NCBI RefSeq assembly: GCF_004114425.1
Contig: NZ_RDQF01000005.1
Span: 62,001 to 126,000, forward strand
DNA: 64,000 nucleotides
Direction of reading: 5' to 3'
Origin: Bradyrhizobium vignae
GTDB taxonomy: Bacteria; Pseudomonadota; Alphaproteobacteria; Rhizobiales; Xanthobacteraceae
In this document: positions 1 to 9,031 of the stretch, one piece after another
Layout of the letters: each line of letters begins with the position of its first letter
Numbering within the stretch: position 1 is the first letter of the stretch
The notes under the pieces: model-generated
What the model saw: the letters and a program-made list of their open reading frames with translations, nothing else
Told to the model about the DNA's origin: nothing
Database searches by the model: none
Position numbers and translations under genes: made by a program

Positions 1-337
1 AAGGCAAGATCACCGGCGCCAGGATTCCAACGGCGTGCTGATCGCCGACGCCATCATCAAGGCCGGCAGCGAGACCGCCCAGGGCGGCGTCACCTCCTAT
101 CTCCATCCGCGTCCCGGCCGGACCGAGCCGGTCCGCAAAACCGTGTTCGCGCGCAAGTTCGCGCCCTGGAACGTGACGATCAGCTACGGCCTTTATGTCG
201 ACGACATCGACGCCGACGTGCGCGCCTTGACGGTGGATCTTGGCATGGTGCTCGCGGCAGCCTCAAATCTCTCCAAGCAGGCCGAACAGCTCTCCGGCGA
301 GGTCGGAACGTTCCTGAAGGGCGTGCGCGCGGCGTAG
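1..337 (+). pseudogene. remnant of a Cache-domain methyl-accepting chemotaxis protein, 5' end outside window
   Basis: Frame 2 gives the end of a single-Cache (sCache_2) sensor domain: DSNG, then YLHPRPG, FAPWNV and YGLYVDDIDA. This runs directly into AASNLSKQAEQL...FLKGVRAA, which looks like the extreme C-terminus of a chemoreceptor. The membrane segment, HAMP and methyl-accepting signalling domain that should lie between are missing, so I infer an internal deletion of about 1 kb. Bases 3-20 read GKITGA in another frame, as expected just upstream of DSNG, so one base also seems lost near position 21. A live short Cache protein is possible but less likely. Confidence 0.6.
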
Positions 338-370
338 GCGCCACACAACGCTCCAAGCGATCGCCGTCAG

Positions 371-442
371 GCCGGGCTTGTCCCGGGCATCCACGTTCTT
401 GATGCCGTATGGTGAGGCGTGGATGGCCGGGACAAGCCCGGC
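371..442. repeat. REP-like palindromic element with 25-bp arms
   Basis: Arms at 371-395 and 418-442 are inverted complements with a single mismatch and enclose a 22-base loop. The core (gccgggcttgtcccgg) is typical of dispersed intergenic palindromes in Bradyrhizobium. It lies between the converging 3' ends of the chemoreceptor remnant and the AsmA-like gene, so it could also end transcription from both sides. There is no T-tract. Confidence 0.75.
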
Positions 443-470
443 CATGACGCCGTAATAAAGCAGCCCGCTC

Positions 471-3400
471 CTAACGCCGCGCGAGGCTGCAACCGCTCGA
501 CAGCTGTCGTGTCGATCCAGTCGAGCCGTCATTCGACTGAGACGGGAATTCATCGAACGGCGAGTTCTGCTTGCCGGTATTGAATTCGAAGATCTTGCGG
601 AACAGGCCGGGTGCCATCGCGGAGATCGGATTGACGCGCATCACGGGCGCAGCCGGGGTGCCGACGACCTCATAGGTCACGCCGATCAGCCCCTCATTGT
701 TGCCGCCGCCGAGGAAGATGCCGAACAGCGGGATCTGGCCGAAGATGTTGTTCACGCCATACATCGGCACGAAGGTGCCGCTCATGCACACCTGGTTGCC
801 GGGATAATCGATCGAGCCCTCGATGGTGGCACCGATCATGGGGCCTTTGACCACGCCGTCGCGGATCGTGAGCGCGCCGTTTTGCCGGGTGAACTCGGCG
901 CGCAGCGCGTTGAAGGAGACGCCGTTGCCGGTGCCGTTCGGCGCGCCTGCCGCGACGCGCTCCAGCTGCGCCTCGCCCTTCACCGTGAAGTCGCGCACGT
1001 TGATGAGGCCCTCGCGCGCCGTGTTCGGCTCGGAGGTCGGCGGCTCCATCGCCACGACCATCTGGCCACCGACCGCCTTGGTGTAGATATCGGTGAAGCG
1101 CAGCAGCGCGCCCGCATCGTTTGTCTGGAGATAGATCACTTCGCGGTTGCCCTGGGCGCGGCCACCGCGCAGATCGGCTGCCACCGGCGTGTCGCGGCCG
1201 ATCTTGCCGCTGAGCGTGAAGGCTTTGATCGCGCCGTTGCGTTTCGACATCTTGGCATCGACGCTGCGCATCGCCTCGCCGTTGAAGCCGGCGACGGCAC
1301 CAAGCTTCACGTCGATATCGAAATCGACGTTCTTCATCCTGTTCTTGGCGTCATCCTTCGAATTGCCCGAGATTGCCGACTTCAGGAAGCCCCGGCCGTC
1401 GAAGACGTCGCCACGCATCGTGCCGCGCAGCACGCCGTCCTGACCGCGTTCGGCCTTCAATGAGGTCTTGTCGCCGTCAGACGGCGAATACGTCGGGAAA
1501 TTGACGTTCATGAGCTCGCCGTTGGCGTCGACCTCGAGCGAGCCCTTGATCGAGGCGCCGCCGCCTTCGACGACGATGTCTTCCAGGCGCGTCGATTGGG
1601 CCGTCGGCACCACCTTGAAAGTGGCCTTGCCGGACTTGCCCGGCAGCTTGACCCAGCCGGGCAGGATGTTGTCGAGCTTGACCGAGGTCAGGTCGGCCTC
1701 GACGCCGAGCTTCGTCGTCTGATCCGGGCCGCTGGCGATCTTGCCCGACAATTTGATCGGCAATGATCCGCTGACGGCGGGGCTGAGATCGAATCCCAGG
1801 CGCGCGCGGCTGGCATCGTCCAGCGTCGCCTGCAACCTGACATCCGCATCGCCCTCGGCCGGCTTGCGATAGTCGAGCGAGGCCGCCTGGCCGTTGATCT
1901 TGACGTCGCCCTTGACTTGGTAGCCCTGGTTACTGGCTGATATCTTGAGGTTGTTGGCCTCGAGTTTCTGGTTCATCACCAGCTTGTCGGCGGCAAAGCC
2001 GTTGAGCTCGGCGCTGACGGCATAGGCGGTATCAGCCTTGGTCAGCTCGCCCTTGACCGGCATGCCGAGCTGGATGTTCGCGGAGAACGTTCCCTTGCTG
2101 GTATTGGGATCGACGACGGTTGCCGACAGATCGCTCAGCCGATCATTGGCGAGCATCTCGGCGGCCGCCGGCACCGAGCCTTCGACACGGAACCTGCTCC
2201 GCGACGGCGACGGCTTGGGCGCCATATCAGGCACCTCGAACACGAAGTCGGAGATCGTGACCTTGCGGCCGGAGGGCGTATCCGCAACCCCCTGCCCGAT
2301 GTTCACGGTCGCAGTGCGTCCGGTCACGCGCGCCTTCAAATCGGCATCGCGCACCACCGGCATGCCATCCACCGGGCGGACCGCGACGCCGCTCGCGACG
2401 ATGTTCACCGACAGACCGTCGTCCGGAATGGGCGGGCCCTTGCGCGGCAGGTTCTTGGTCGGCGAGTTCACGCCGATCTCGATGCGCTGGAGCGTTCCGC
2501 GCTCGATCCGCTCGATCACCCATTCACGCAATTCGGGCACGATCAGCGTCGGCCACATCCGCTTCAAGGCGGAGGCCGACATCGGCGTTCCCGCAAAGCC
2601 GAGGGTCAGCCGCGGCTCGCCCGAATAGTCGAGCGCGCCGGTGCCGGCGACGCCGATCTCGCCGTTTGAGACATCGGCCTGCGTCAGCAAGATGCGCTTG
2701 TGGTCGGTATCGAAGCGGAAGCCGATCGCGATGCGGTTGAACACGAGCGGCGGCTCGTTGTCGATGCCGCCGAGCAGGATCGACCCCCCGCTGAAGCCGA
2801 GCTGCCAGTCGTTGGTGGTGCCGTTGGGCGGCTCCAGATGACCCAGCAGCGTCAGGCGGTTCGCGCCGGAGAGAATCTTGAATGGTGCGACCAGCACCCG
2901 CCGGTTCGCATCCCATTCGACGTTGATCTCGGCCGAGTCGATTCCCATGGGATAGTCGGGCGTGTCGCTGTCGATGATGTTGCCGGCGCCGACCGCGATC
3001 TTGCCGCGGAAAAACGTCGGCACGCCGTCGCGGCCGAGCTCACCCTTGAGCTCGCCCGTCAGCGGCAGGTCGGCGGTGTAGGTGAGGTCCTTCACCCGCA
3101 GCGCCAAGAGGATGTTGGAGGTCGAGACCTTGTCGGCCTTGATGTCGACCGAGCGCACGCCGTTCTCGGCCGGGCCGATCGTGGCGCGCAGCATCCACGG
3201 GCGCGCGCCCTCCTCGCCGAGGCTGAGCGCGACGCCGCCGTGGCTCGGCCGGCGCAGGCTGAGCGTGATGTTCTCAAACGACCATTTGCTGCCGCGCTGC
3301 TGATCGTCGACGATCAGATTGCCGTTCTTCAGACCGATCTCGTTGAGGTTCTGGCCGTCGAGGCCGGTCATGCTCAGACTATCGAGCCAGTCGAGGCCCT

Positions 3401-4184
3401 GGAGGATGCCGCTCTGCGCGGTCGCCTGCGGTACGGCCTGCGACACCTCCGGGCTCGCAGGCGCGGTCGCGAATGGCGGCGGCGGGACACCGTTACGCGG
3501 GAATGTCGGCGGCAGGCCCGCGTCCTTCTTCGATGCGACACCGGTCGCCAGCGGCTTTGCGGTGTCGCCGGCGGACACGGTGACAGTCCCGTCAGGCGCG
3601 ATGCGGATTGCGAGCTCGGCATCGACGAGGTTGAGGCTCTCGGCGCGCAGGTGCCCCATCAGGAGGGCTGCACCCGACAGCTTCACCTCGGCCTTCGGCG
3701 CGCTGGCGACGATGGCGTGATCGCGGTCGCGAACGATGATGTCTCGGATGCGGACGGCGACTCGGACCCGGCCGGCGCGCTCGATCTGGGTGCCGCCGAC
3801 CTCAACCGTGTTGCCGTGGCCGATATTGTCCTCGATCGCGGCCGCCAGCCATGGCGTGGCGATGTCGAGATTGATCGGACCGGCACCGAGCCGCCACCAC
3901 AGCGCACCAAAGCAGCCGACGAAAATGACGACCAGGGTGCCGACGACCACGGCCATGCGCTTCAGCCAGCGGCCGCCACCCACCCAGCGGCGTAACGCGC
4001 CGAATCCGTCACCGAACCGATGGAAGCCCGACCCGGAACGCGCCAGCAACCGGCGTGCGCGATAGCCCGCCGCCGCTTCCTGATCCGGATCCCAGTCGGC
4101 GTCATCCCATTCCTGCGGCTCATATTGGCCGCCGCGCCGATCGAAATCCCGGTTGTAGTCCTGGGGCGACGTATTCCTTGCCAT
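471..4184 (-). CDS. AsmA/YhdP-like DUF3971 protein, probably inner-membrane anchored lipid-transport type
   Basis: The product is about 1,237 residues. It has a charged cytoplasmic N-terminus, one membrane segment near residues 75-97 (AVVVGTLVVIFVGCF) and a very long periplasmic part rich in beta repeats, as in DUF3971/AsmA_2 proteins. Family members such as YhdP help move phospholipids to the outer membrane or maintain its barrier; that role is family knowledge, not shown here. I chose the ATG at 4184 (MARNTSPQ), with gagagg just upstream, over the in-frame start at 4307. The gene is monocistronic and ends next to a 25-bp palindrome. Confidence 0.8.
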   Translation of the reverse strand: MARNTSPQDYNRDFDRRGGQYEPQEWDDADWDPDQEAAAGYRARRLLARSGSGFHRFGDGFGALRRWVGGGRWLKRMAVVVGTLVVIFVGCFGALWWRLGAGPINLDIATPWLAAAIEDNIGHGNTVEVGGTQIERAGRVRVAVRIRDIIVRDRDHAIVASAPKAEVKLSGAALLMGHLRAESLNLVDAELAIRIAPDGTVTVSAGDTAKPLATGVASKKDAGLPPTFPRNGVPPPPFATAPASPEVSQAVPQATAQSGILQGLDWLDSLSMTGLDGQNLNEIGLKNGNLIVDDQQRGSKWSFENITLSLRRPSHGGVALSLGEEGARPWMLRATIGPAENGVRSVDIKADKVSTSNILLALRVKDLTYTADLPLTGELKGELGRDGVPTFFRGKIAVGAGNIIDSDTPDYPMGIDSAEINVEWDANRRVLVAPFKILSGANRLTLLGHLEPPNGTTNDWQLGFSGGSILLGGIDNEPPLVFNRIAIGFRFDTDHKRILLTQADVSNGEIGVAGTGALDYSGEPRLTLGFAGTPMSASALKRMWPTLIVPELREWVIERIERGTLQRIEIGVNSPTKNLPRKGPPIPDDGLSVNIVASGVAVRPVDGMPVVRDADLKARVTGRTATVNIGQGVADTPSGRKVTISDFVFEVPDMAPKPSPSRSRFRVEGSVPAAAEMLANDRLSDLSATVVDPNTSKGTFSANIQLGMPVKGELTKADTAYAVSAELNGFAADKLVMNQKLEANNLKISASNQGYQVKGDVKINGQAASLDYRKPAEGDADVRLQATLDDASRARLGFDLSPAVSGSLPIKLSGKIASGPDQTTKLGVEADLTSVKLDNILPGWVKLPGKSGKATFKVVPTAQSTRLEDIVVEGGGASIKGSLEVDANGELMNVNFPTYSPSDGDKTSLKAERGQDGVLRGTMRGDVFDGRGFLKSAISGNSKDDAKNRMKNVDFDIDVKLGAVAGFNGEAMRSVDAKMSKRNGAIKAFTLSGKIGRDTPVAADLRGGRAQGNREVIYLQTNDAGALLRFTDIYTKAVGGQMVVAMEPPTSEPNTAREGLINVRDFTVKGEAQLERVAAGAPNGTGNGVSFNALRAEFTRQNGALTIRDGVVKGPMIGATIEGSIDYPGNQVCMSGTFVPMYGVNNIFGQIPLFGIFLGGGNNEGLIGVTYEVVGTPAAPVMRVNPISAMAPGLFRKIFEFNTGKQNSPFDEFPSQSNDGSTGSTRQLSSGCSLARR

Positions 4185-4475
4185 TGCCTCTCGATACAGG
4201 CGCCCGTCATTGGATTGAGCGCTGCCGGGACCGCAGCCGTCCGCGGGAAGTGAAGCTCCCTGCGGCGGCACTGCCGCCATACCTCGAATATTCCTGCTGT
4301 TCGTCATTTCGCCCCGGGAGCGCGTTCAACGAGCAGTGGGGTGGTGTGTGGAATTCCTTGTAACCATACTCCGGCGTCGTCAGACTTGCCCAGCCGAGGG
4401 CGCGATTCCGGCACGCCGGACGAGAGCTGCAATACCGCTTCGGTTGACCCGCCGAAAGCGTCGAAAGGAAGGCGT

Positions 4476-5165
4476 ATGTCCAAGAAATCCCGAAAGAAAT
4501 CGTCCAAAACGTCCTCCGGCAGTCCGACAGCGAAAAAGAAGACCGCAAAAACGCGGGCCGCGACTCAAATAAGATCCGCGAAAACACAGCGGACACCGGC
4601 ACGCAAATCAACCGGGACCATAGCAAAAGCAGGATCGCACAAGGCCGCCTCGAAACAGTTAAAGTCATCCAAATCGGCCGCCCCGCCCGCTACGGCGAAG
4701 TCCGCCTTGGCCGAGGGCCAAAAGGCCCCCGCGTTCCGCCTGCCTCGCGACGGCGGCGACGTGGTCACCTTGGCGGACTATGCCGGCCGAAAGCTGGTCC
4801 TGTTCTTCTATCCCCGCGCCGACACTCCCGGCTGCACAAGGGAGGCGATCGACTTCACCCGCCTGGCCGGCGCCTTCGCTGCCGCCGGCACCGCCGTGCT
4901 CGGCATCTCCGCCGATCCGTTAAAGGCCCAGGAGAAGTTCCGCGACAAGCACAGGCTCGGCGTTCCTCTCATCTCCGACGAGAAACATGAGATGCTGGAG
5001 GCCTATGGGGCATGGGGCCAAAAATCCATGTACGGCAAGAGCTTCCTGGGGATTCTTCGCACCACGGTACTGGTCGGGGCGGACGGTAAGGTGGCCCGGG
5101 TCTGGCGTAACGTCCGGGTCGACGGCCATGCTGACGAGGTGCTGGAGGCGGCAAGAAGCCTTTAA
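4476..5165 (+). CDS. bcp: thioredoxin-dependent peroxiredoxin, Bcp/PrxQ family, with lysine-rich N-terminal tail
   Basis: This 229-residue protein ends in a Bcp/PrxQ peroxiredoxin domain from about residue 78. The peroxidatic cysteine is C120 in DTPGCT, so it should reduce hydrogen or alkyl peroxides. The resolving cysteine that Bcp usually has five residues later is replaced by isoleucine (CTREAI), and no other cysteine follows, so it probably works as a 1-Cys enzyme. The first 75 residues are a Lys/Ser/Ala/Thr-rich tail resembling histone H1-like or alginate-regulator AlgP-type tails. The ATG at 4476 follows aaaggaagg. An M23 peptidase gene follows about 110 bases downstream on the same strand. 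Confidence 0.88.
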   Translation: MSKKSRKKSSKTSSGSPTAKKKTAKTRAATQIRSAKTQRTPARKSTGTIAKAGSHKAASKQLKSSKSAAPPATAKSALAEGQKAPAFRLPRDGGDVVTLADYAGRKLVLFFYPRADTPGCTREAIDFTRLAGAFAAAGTAVLGISADPLKAQEKFRDKHRLGVPLISDEKHEMLEAYGAWGQKSMYGKSFLGILRTTVLVGADGKVARVWRNVRVDGHADEVLEAARSL

Positions 5166-5276
5166 CCAGTCCTTTAAATTCGCGCGCTCCTATTTCCGGA
5201 AAATTAACCATGACCAGCCCAGATTGCTGCGGCAATTGAGCCGCAAGGAACCCATCCGACCGGCGCGGGAGTGCCG

Positions 5277-6632
5277 ATGTCGAAAAGTTCTGTCCAATAC
5301 TCGCACTACCCCCAACATCATCCTCACGACCACGGTCGGGCCTTCCAGCGCCGTCCGGCCGCCGCGGCGGCGGCAACCGCGATTCCCCTGCCCGCTACCG
5401 ACGATGCCTACACCATCGTCCATGCCGGCAAGCAGGTTCGCTTCGGCCCTGTGGTGTTCTGGATCGTGGTCGGCACCGTGGTGCTGCTCGGGCTGTGGTC
5501 GGCAGCGACGGCCACCTATTTTGCGTTCCGTGACGACGTCCTGACCCGGCTGATCGCCCGTCAGGCCGAGATGCAATACGCTTATGAGGACCGCATTGCC
5601 GAGCTTCGCGCCAAGGTCGACCGCACCACCAGCCGCCAGCTGCTCGACCAGGAACAGTTCGACCAGAAGCTCGACCAGATCATGAAGCGACAGACGGCGC
5701 TGGAGTCCCGGGCCACGGCGCTCGGGGCCATGCCCGACGTCACTGGCTCGATTCCCCGCGCCGCCCCGCAGCGCGGTGATTCGAGCCAGACCACGCCGAA
5801 GCCGTCGCCGATCAGCGACACCGTGATCTTCGTGGCGCCGCCGGATCGCGAAGCGCGTCTCGAATCGCGCGCGCCGACCGTCGTGGCGGCACCGACCAAC
5901 CAATTCAGCAAGAACCAGGGTTTCGACAACGTCCTGGTCCGGCTCACGACATCGCTTGATCAGGTCGAGCGGCGCCAGATGGCGGCGCTCAACGCCGTCG
6001 AGGAAAGCATGGATTCACGCATGCGCCGGATGCGCGGCGTGGTCAGCGATCTCGGCCTGAACCTTGCCCATCTCGAAGCCGCCGTGCCGCGCACCGCGAT
6101 GGGCGGGCCGTTCGTCCCCGTCAAGCTGACGGCCAATGCCGGACCGTTCGAGAAGCAGCTCTATCGCATCAACACCACGCGCGCCGAGATGGACCGTCTC
6201 AACCGCACGCTGGCGCTGGTGCCCTACCGCAAGCCCGTCATCGGCGAGGTCGAGTTCACCTCCGGCTTCGGCGTGCGCAGCGATCCCTTCCTGGGCCGGC
6301 CCGCTATGCACACCGGCCTCGATTTCCGCGCTGCCACGGGTGACCCCGTCCGCGCCACCGCCTACGGCAAGGTGGTTTCCGCCGGCTGGTCCGGCGGCTA
6401 CGGCCGCATGGTCGAGGTCGACCACGGCAACGGGCTTTCGACCCGCTACGGACATCTATCCGAGATCAACGTCAAGGTCGGCGAGATCGTGAAGATCGGC
6501 CAGGTCGTCGGGCTCGTCGGGTCCACTGGCCGTTCCACCGGTCCGCATCTGCACTACGAAACCCGCATCGAAGGCGAAGCGGTGGATCCGCAGAAGTTCT
6601 TGCGCGCCGGCGTGCGTCTTAGCGCGGGCTAG
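5277..6632 (+). CDS. M23 family metallopeptidase with membrane anchor and coiled coil (LytM domain)
   Basis: The 451-residue product has a His-rich N-terminus, one membrane helix near residues 58-80, a long periplasmic helical part (residues 85-300) and a C-terminal LytM/M23 domain. Zinc ligands are visible as H345 and D349 (HTGLD) and the HLH pair 424-426. Such proteins cut peptidoglycan cross-links or activate amidases during envelope growth; an intact HxxxD/HxH set suggests an active enzyme. The ATG at 5277 has ggag five bases upstream; the GTG at 5271 overlaps that site and is less likely. Confidence 0.87.
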   Translation: MSKSSVQYSHYPQHHPHDHGRAFQRRPAAAAAATAIPLPATDDAYTIVHAGKQVRFGPVVFWIVVGTVVLLGLWSAATATYFAFRDDVLTRLIARQAEMQYAYEDRIAELRAKVDRTTSRQLLDQEQFDQKLDQIMKRQTALESRATALGAMPDVTGSIPRAAPQRGDSSQTTPKPSPISDTVIFVAPPDREARLESRAPTVVAAPTNQFSKNQGFDNVLVRLTTSLDQVERRQMAALNAVEESMDSRMRRMRGVVSDLGLNLAHLEAAVPRTAMGGPFVPVKLTANAGPFEKQLYRINTTRAEMDRLNRTLALVPYRKPVIGEVEFTSGFGVRSDPFLGRPAMHTGLDFRAATGDPVRATAYGKVVSAGWSGGYGRMVEVDHGNGLSTRYGHLSEINVKVGEIVKIGQVVGLVGSTGRSTGPHLHYETRIEGEAVDPQKFLRAGVRLSAG

Positions 6633-6650
6633 CGCGGGCAGCGCTGACGA

Positions 6651-7885
6651 TCACTGGCTGCGCTCGTGGCCGACCTCGCCGGTGATGACGTCGCCGAACA
6701 GCTCCCACGCTTGACCGTTGAAGCGCATCAGCTGCATCTGCTCGATCGGAAAATAATCGTCCGGTGAGGTGTTGACCGTGATGCCAGGCAGCATCAGGTC
6801 GGTGTGGAAATCCCTCAGGTTGGCCGCCTGCTTCATGACGTTCTCGCGGGTGAGATTGTCGCCACACTGCTTCAGGACCTGCGCCACCGCCTCGGCCTGC
6901 ACATAGCCGTAGATGTTGTTGGCGTTGGCCTTGTCGCCGTCAGGATAATATTTGTCCATGAACTCGCGCCACTTGATCACCGCAGGGTCCTTGTCCCAGG
7001 TCGGGTCGGTCGGGTCCTTGAGGTAAGCAGTCGAGATGATGTCCTTGGCATAGTCGAGCCCGGCGGGCTTGAGCACCGATGCGACTGACGTTGCGGTGTT
7101 GGCAAGGAAGAACTTCGGCTTCCAGCCGAGCTCACCCACCTTCCGGATCGCCTGCGCGGAGCCCTTCGGCGCGGCCCATGAGAAGAAGATGTCGGCGCCG
7201 GAATCGTGCAGGGCCACGATCTGCGAGTCGATCGAGGGATCGCTGACCTCGTAGGACTTGTCGGCGATGATCATGCCGACCTTGTCGCCGAGCCCGTCCT
7301 TCAGGCCCTTGAACTGGTCCTTGCCGGCGTCGTCGTTCTGCCAGAACACCGCGATCTTGCCGTTCGGAAACTTGTCGCGGATGTATTTTGCGTAAATCCG
7401 CCCTTCGCTCTGGTAGTTCGGCTGAAAGCCCATGGTCCACGGGAAATTCTTGGGATCGCCGAACTTGGTGCCGCCGGAGGCGACGAAGAGCTGCGGCACC
7501 TTCTTGGCGTTCATGTATTTCATGATCGCGGAGTTCGAGGGGGTGCCGAGCGCCTGGAAAATCAGCAGCACCTCGTCGCTCTCGACCAGCTTGCGCGCCT
7601 GCTCGATCGCCTTCGGCGGCGAATAGGCATCGTCATAGCTGATGAAGTTGATCCTGCGTCCGTTGATGCCGCCCTGGTCGTTGATCATTTTGAAATAGGC
7701 GGCCTCGGTCTTGCGATCACGCCATAGGATGACGCCGGCCCGCTATAAGGCATGATGTTGCCGATCTTGATCTCAGTGTCGCTGGCGCCGGGGTCATATT
7801 TCTTCTGCGCCAAACCCGGCGTCGCGACGAGCGCTCCGGCAACAAGCATGGCGAGGGCAGCGAGATTCTTGCGACGACCCGGCAT
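6651..7885 (-). pseudogene. branched-chain amino acid-type ABC transporter substrate-binding protein, broken by a frameshift
   Basis: The N-terminal part (signal peptide from MPGRRKNLA, then KIGNIMPYSGPASSYGVI) lies in one frame. The rest (EAAYFKMINDQGGINGR to the end) lies in another. Restoring one G near 7714 would give an uninterrupted LivK-type (Peripla_BP_6) protein of about 411 residues, close to family length. As read, translation stops about 20 bases after the shift. The protein would bind amino acids, urea or aromatic acids in the periplasm for an ABC importer, but no permease or ATPase gene is nearby. It is either a recent pseudogene or a base-calling error. The start at 7885 follows ggggagagaac. 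Confidence 0.85.
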
Positions 7886-7979
7886 CGTTCTCTCCCCTAT
7901 TGTATTTTTGTTTTTGCTGGAGTGTCGCAAGGAGGACAGCGGCTGGCAAGCATCACGATTTTCCGCGTGGTGAAACGAA

Positions 7980-8891
7980 CTACACGCCCCGCTGCAGCAG
8001 GTGCAAAGCGCGCCCGTCAATCAGGAGCAGCGCACTGCCGACGACGATGGCTCCCGCAATCTCGCGCGTTGAGATCGGCTCGCCCAGCACCAGCCAGCCC
8101 AACAGGATGGCGGTGACGGGAATGAGCAGCGTCACCAGCATGACATTGCTCGCGCCCGAGCGCCGGATGATCTGAAAGAAGACGATATAGGCGAGTGCCG
8201 TCGACAGAGCAGCGAGGCCGAGCACGGCGAGCCACGTCGCGACGCCGGGCGTTGCAAGGCGCCATGGCTGCTCCACCACGCCAGCGACGACCGCCATCAT
8301 CACCGTCGACGCCATCAGTTGAAACGTGGCCGTCCCCAGTGGCGCTGCGTCCTTCAGCAATCGCCGCGCCGCCAGCGCCGCAAAGCCATAGCTCAGTGCG
8401 CCGCCAAGGCAAAGCAGGATGCCGAGCCCCTGCCCCGGCCTTGTCTCGAAGCCCCATCCACGCAGCAGCATCACGCCGGCAAGGCCCAACGCTACCCCGG
8501 CCAGGCGGCGCATCTGCAAGGCCTCCTCGCCCGCTGCAATCATGACGACAATCGTGAACATCGGCGTGGTCGCGTTCAGGATCGACGCCAGCCCGCTCGG
8601 AATGAATGTCTGGCCGATCACGATGAACGAGAACGGGATGACGTTGTTGAGCAGCCCGATCGCGACAAACGGCGTCCAGTCCGCCCAGCTCTTGGGAAAG
8701 CCGATTCCCTGCATGCGTAGCAACGGCAGCAGCAGGGCCGCGCCGAGCGCAACGCGCAGAAACACCAGCGTCAGCGGCGGCAACTCCCGCAACGCCGCGC
8801 CGTTGAAGAAGAACGAGCCGCCCCAGAGAATTGAGAGCACAACGAGCAACGACCAGTCGCGCGCATCGATCCGCTTGTCGTTCGGGGGCAT
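7980..8891 (-). CDS. DMT-superfamily (EamA) transporter
   Basis: The 303-residue product has ten predicted membrane helices in two EamA repeats. The first begins WSLLVVLSILWGGSFFF; the second repeats the pattern near SYGFAALAARR. The short motif GWLVLGEPIS near the C-terminus is typical of drug/metabolite exporters. Substrate cannot be told from sequence. I chose the ATG at 8891 (MPPND); an in-frame ATG at 8924 is an alternative. The 3' end lies about 95 bases from the start of the broken binding-protein gene, on the same strand. Confidence 0.82.
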   Translation of the reverse strand: MPPNDKRIDARDWSLLVVLSILWGGSFFFNGAALRELPPLTLVFLRVALGAALLLPLLRMQGIGFPKSWADWTPFVAIGLLNNVIPFSFIVIGQTFIPSGLASILNATTPMFTIVVMIAAGEEALQMRRLAGVALGLAGVMLLRGWGFETRPGQGLGILLCLGGALSYGFAALAARRLLKDAAPLGTATFQLMASTVMMAVVAGVVEQPWRLATPGVATWLAVLGLAALSTALAYIVFFQIIRRSGASNVMLVTLLIPVTAILLGWLVLGEPISTREIAGAIVVGSALLLIDGRALHLLQRGV

Positions 8892-9031
8892 GCGTCTCGC
8901 CTCGGCGGCCAAGTCCGTCCGCATAGAACGGCACGACTGATAGTGCCACCCGATTTCCGTTGAAGCACAGTTTTGCAGAAGCGTTGCTCGGAATGGATCC
9001 AGCGACGAGGCCATTCCATCGATGCGATGGG

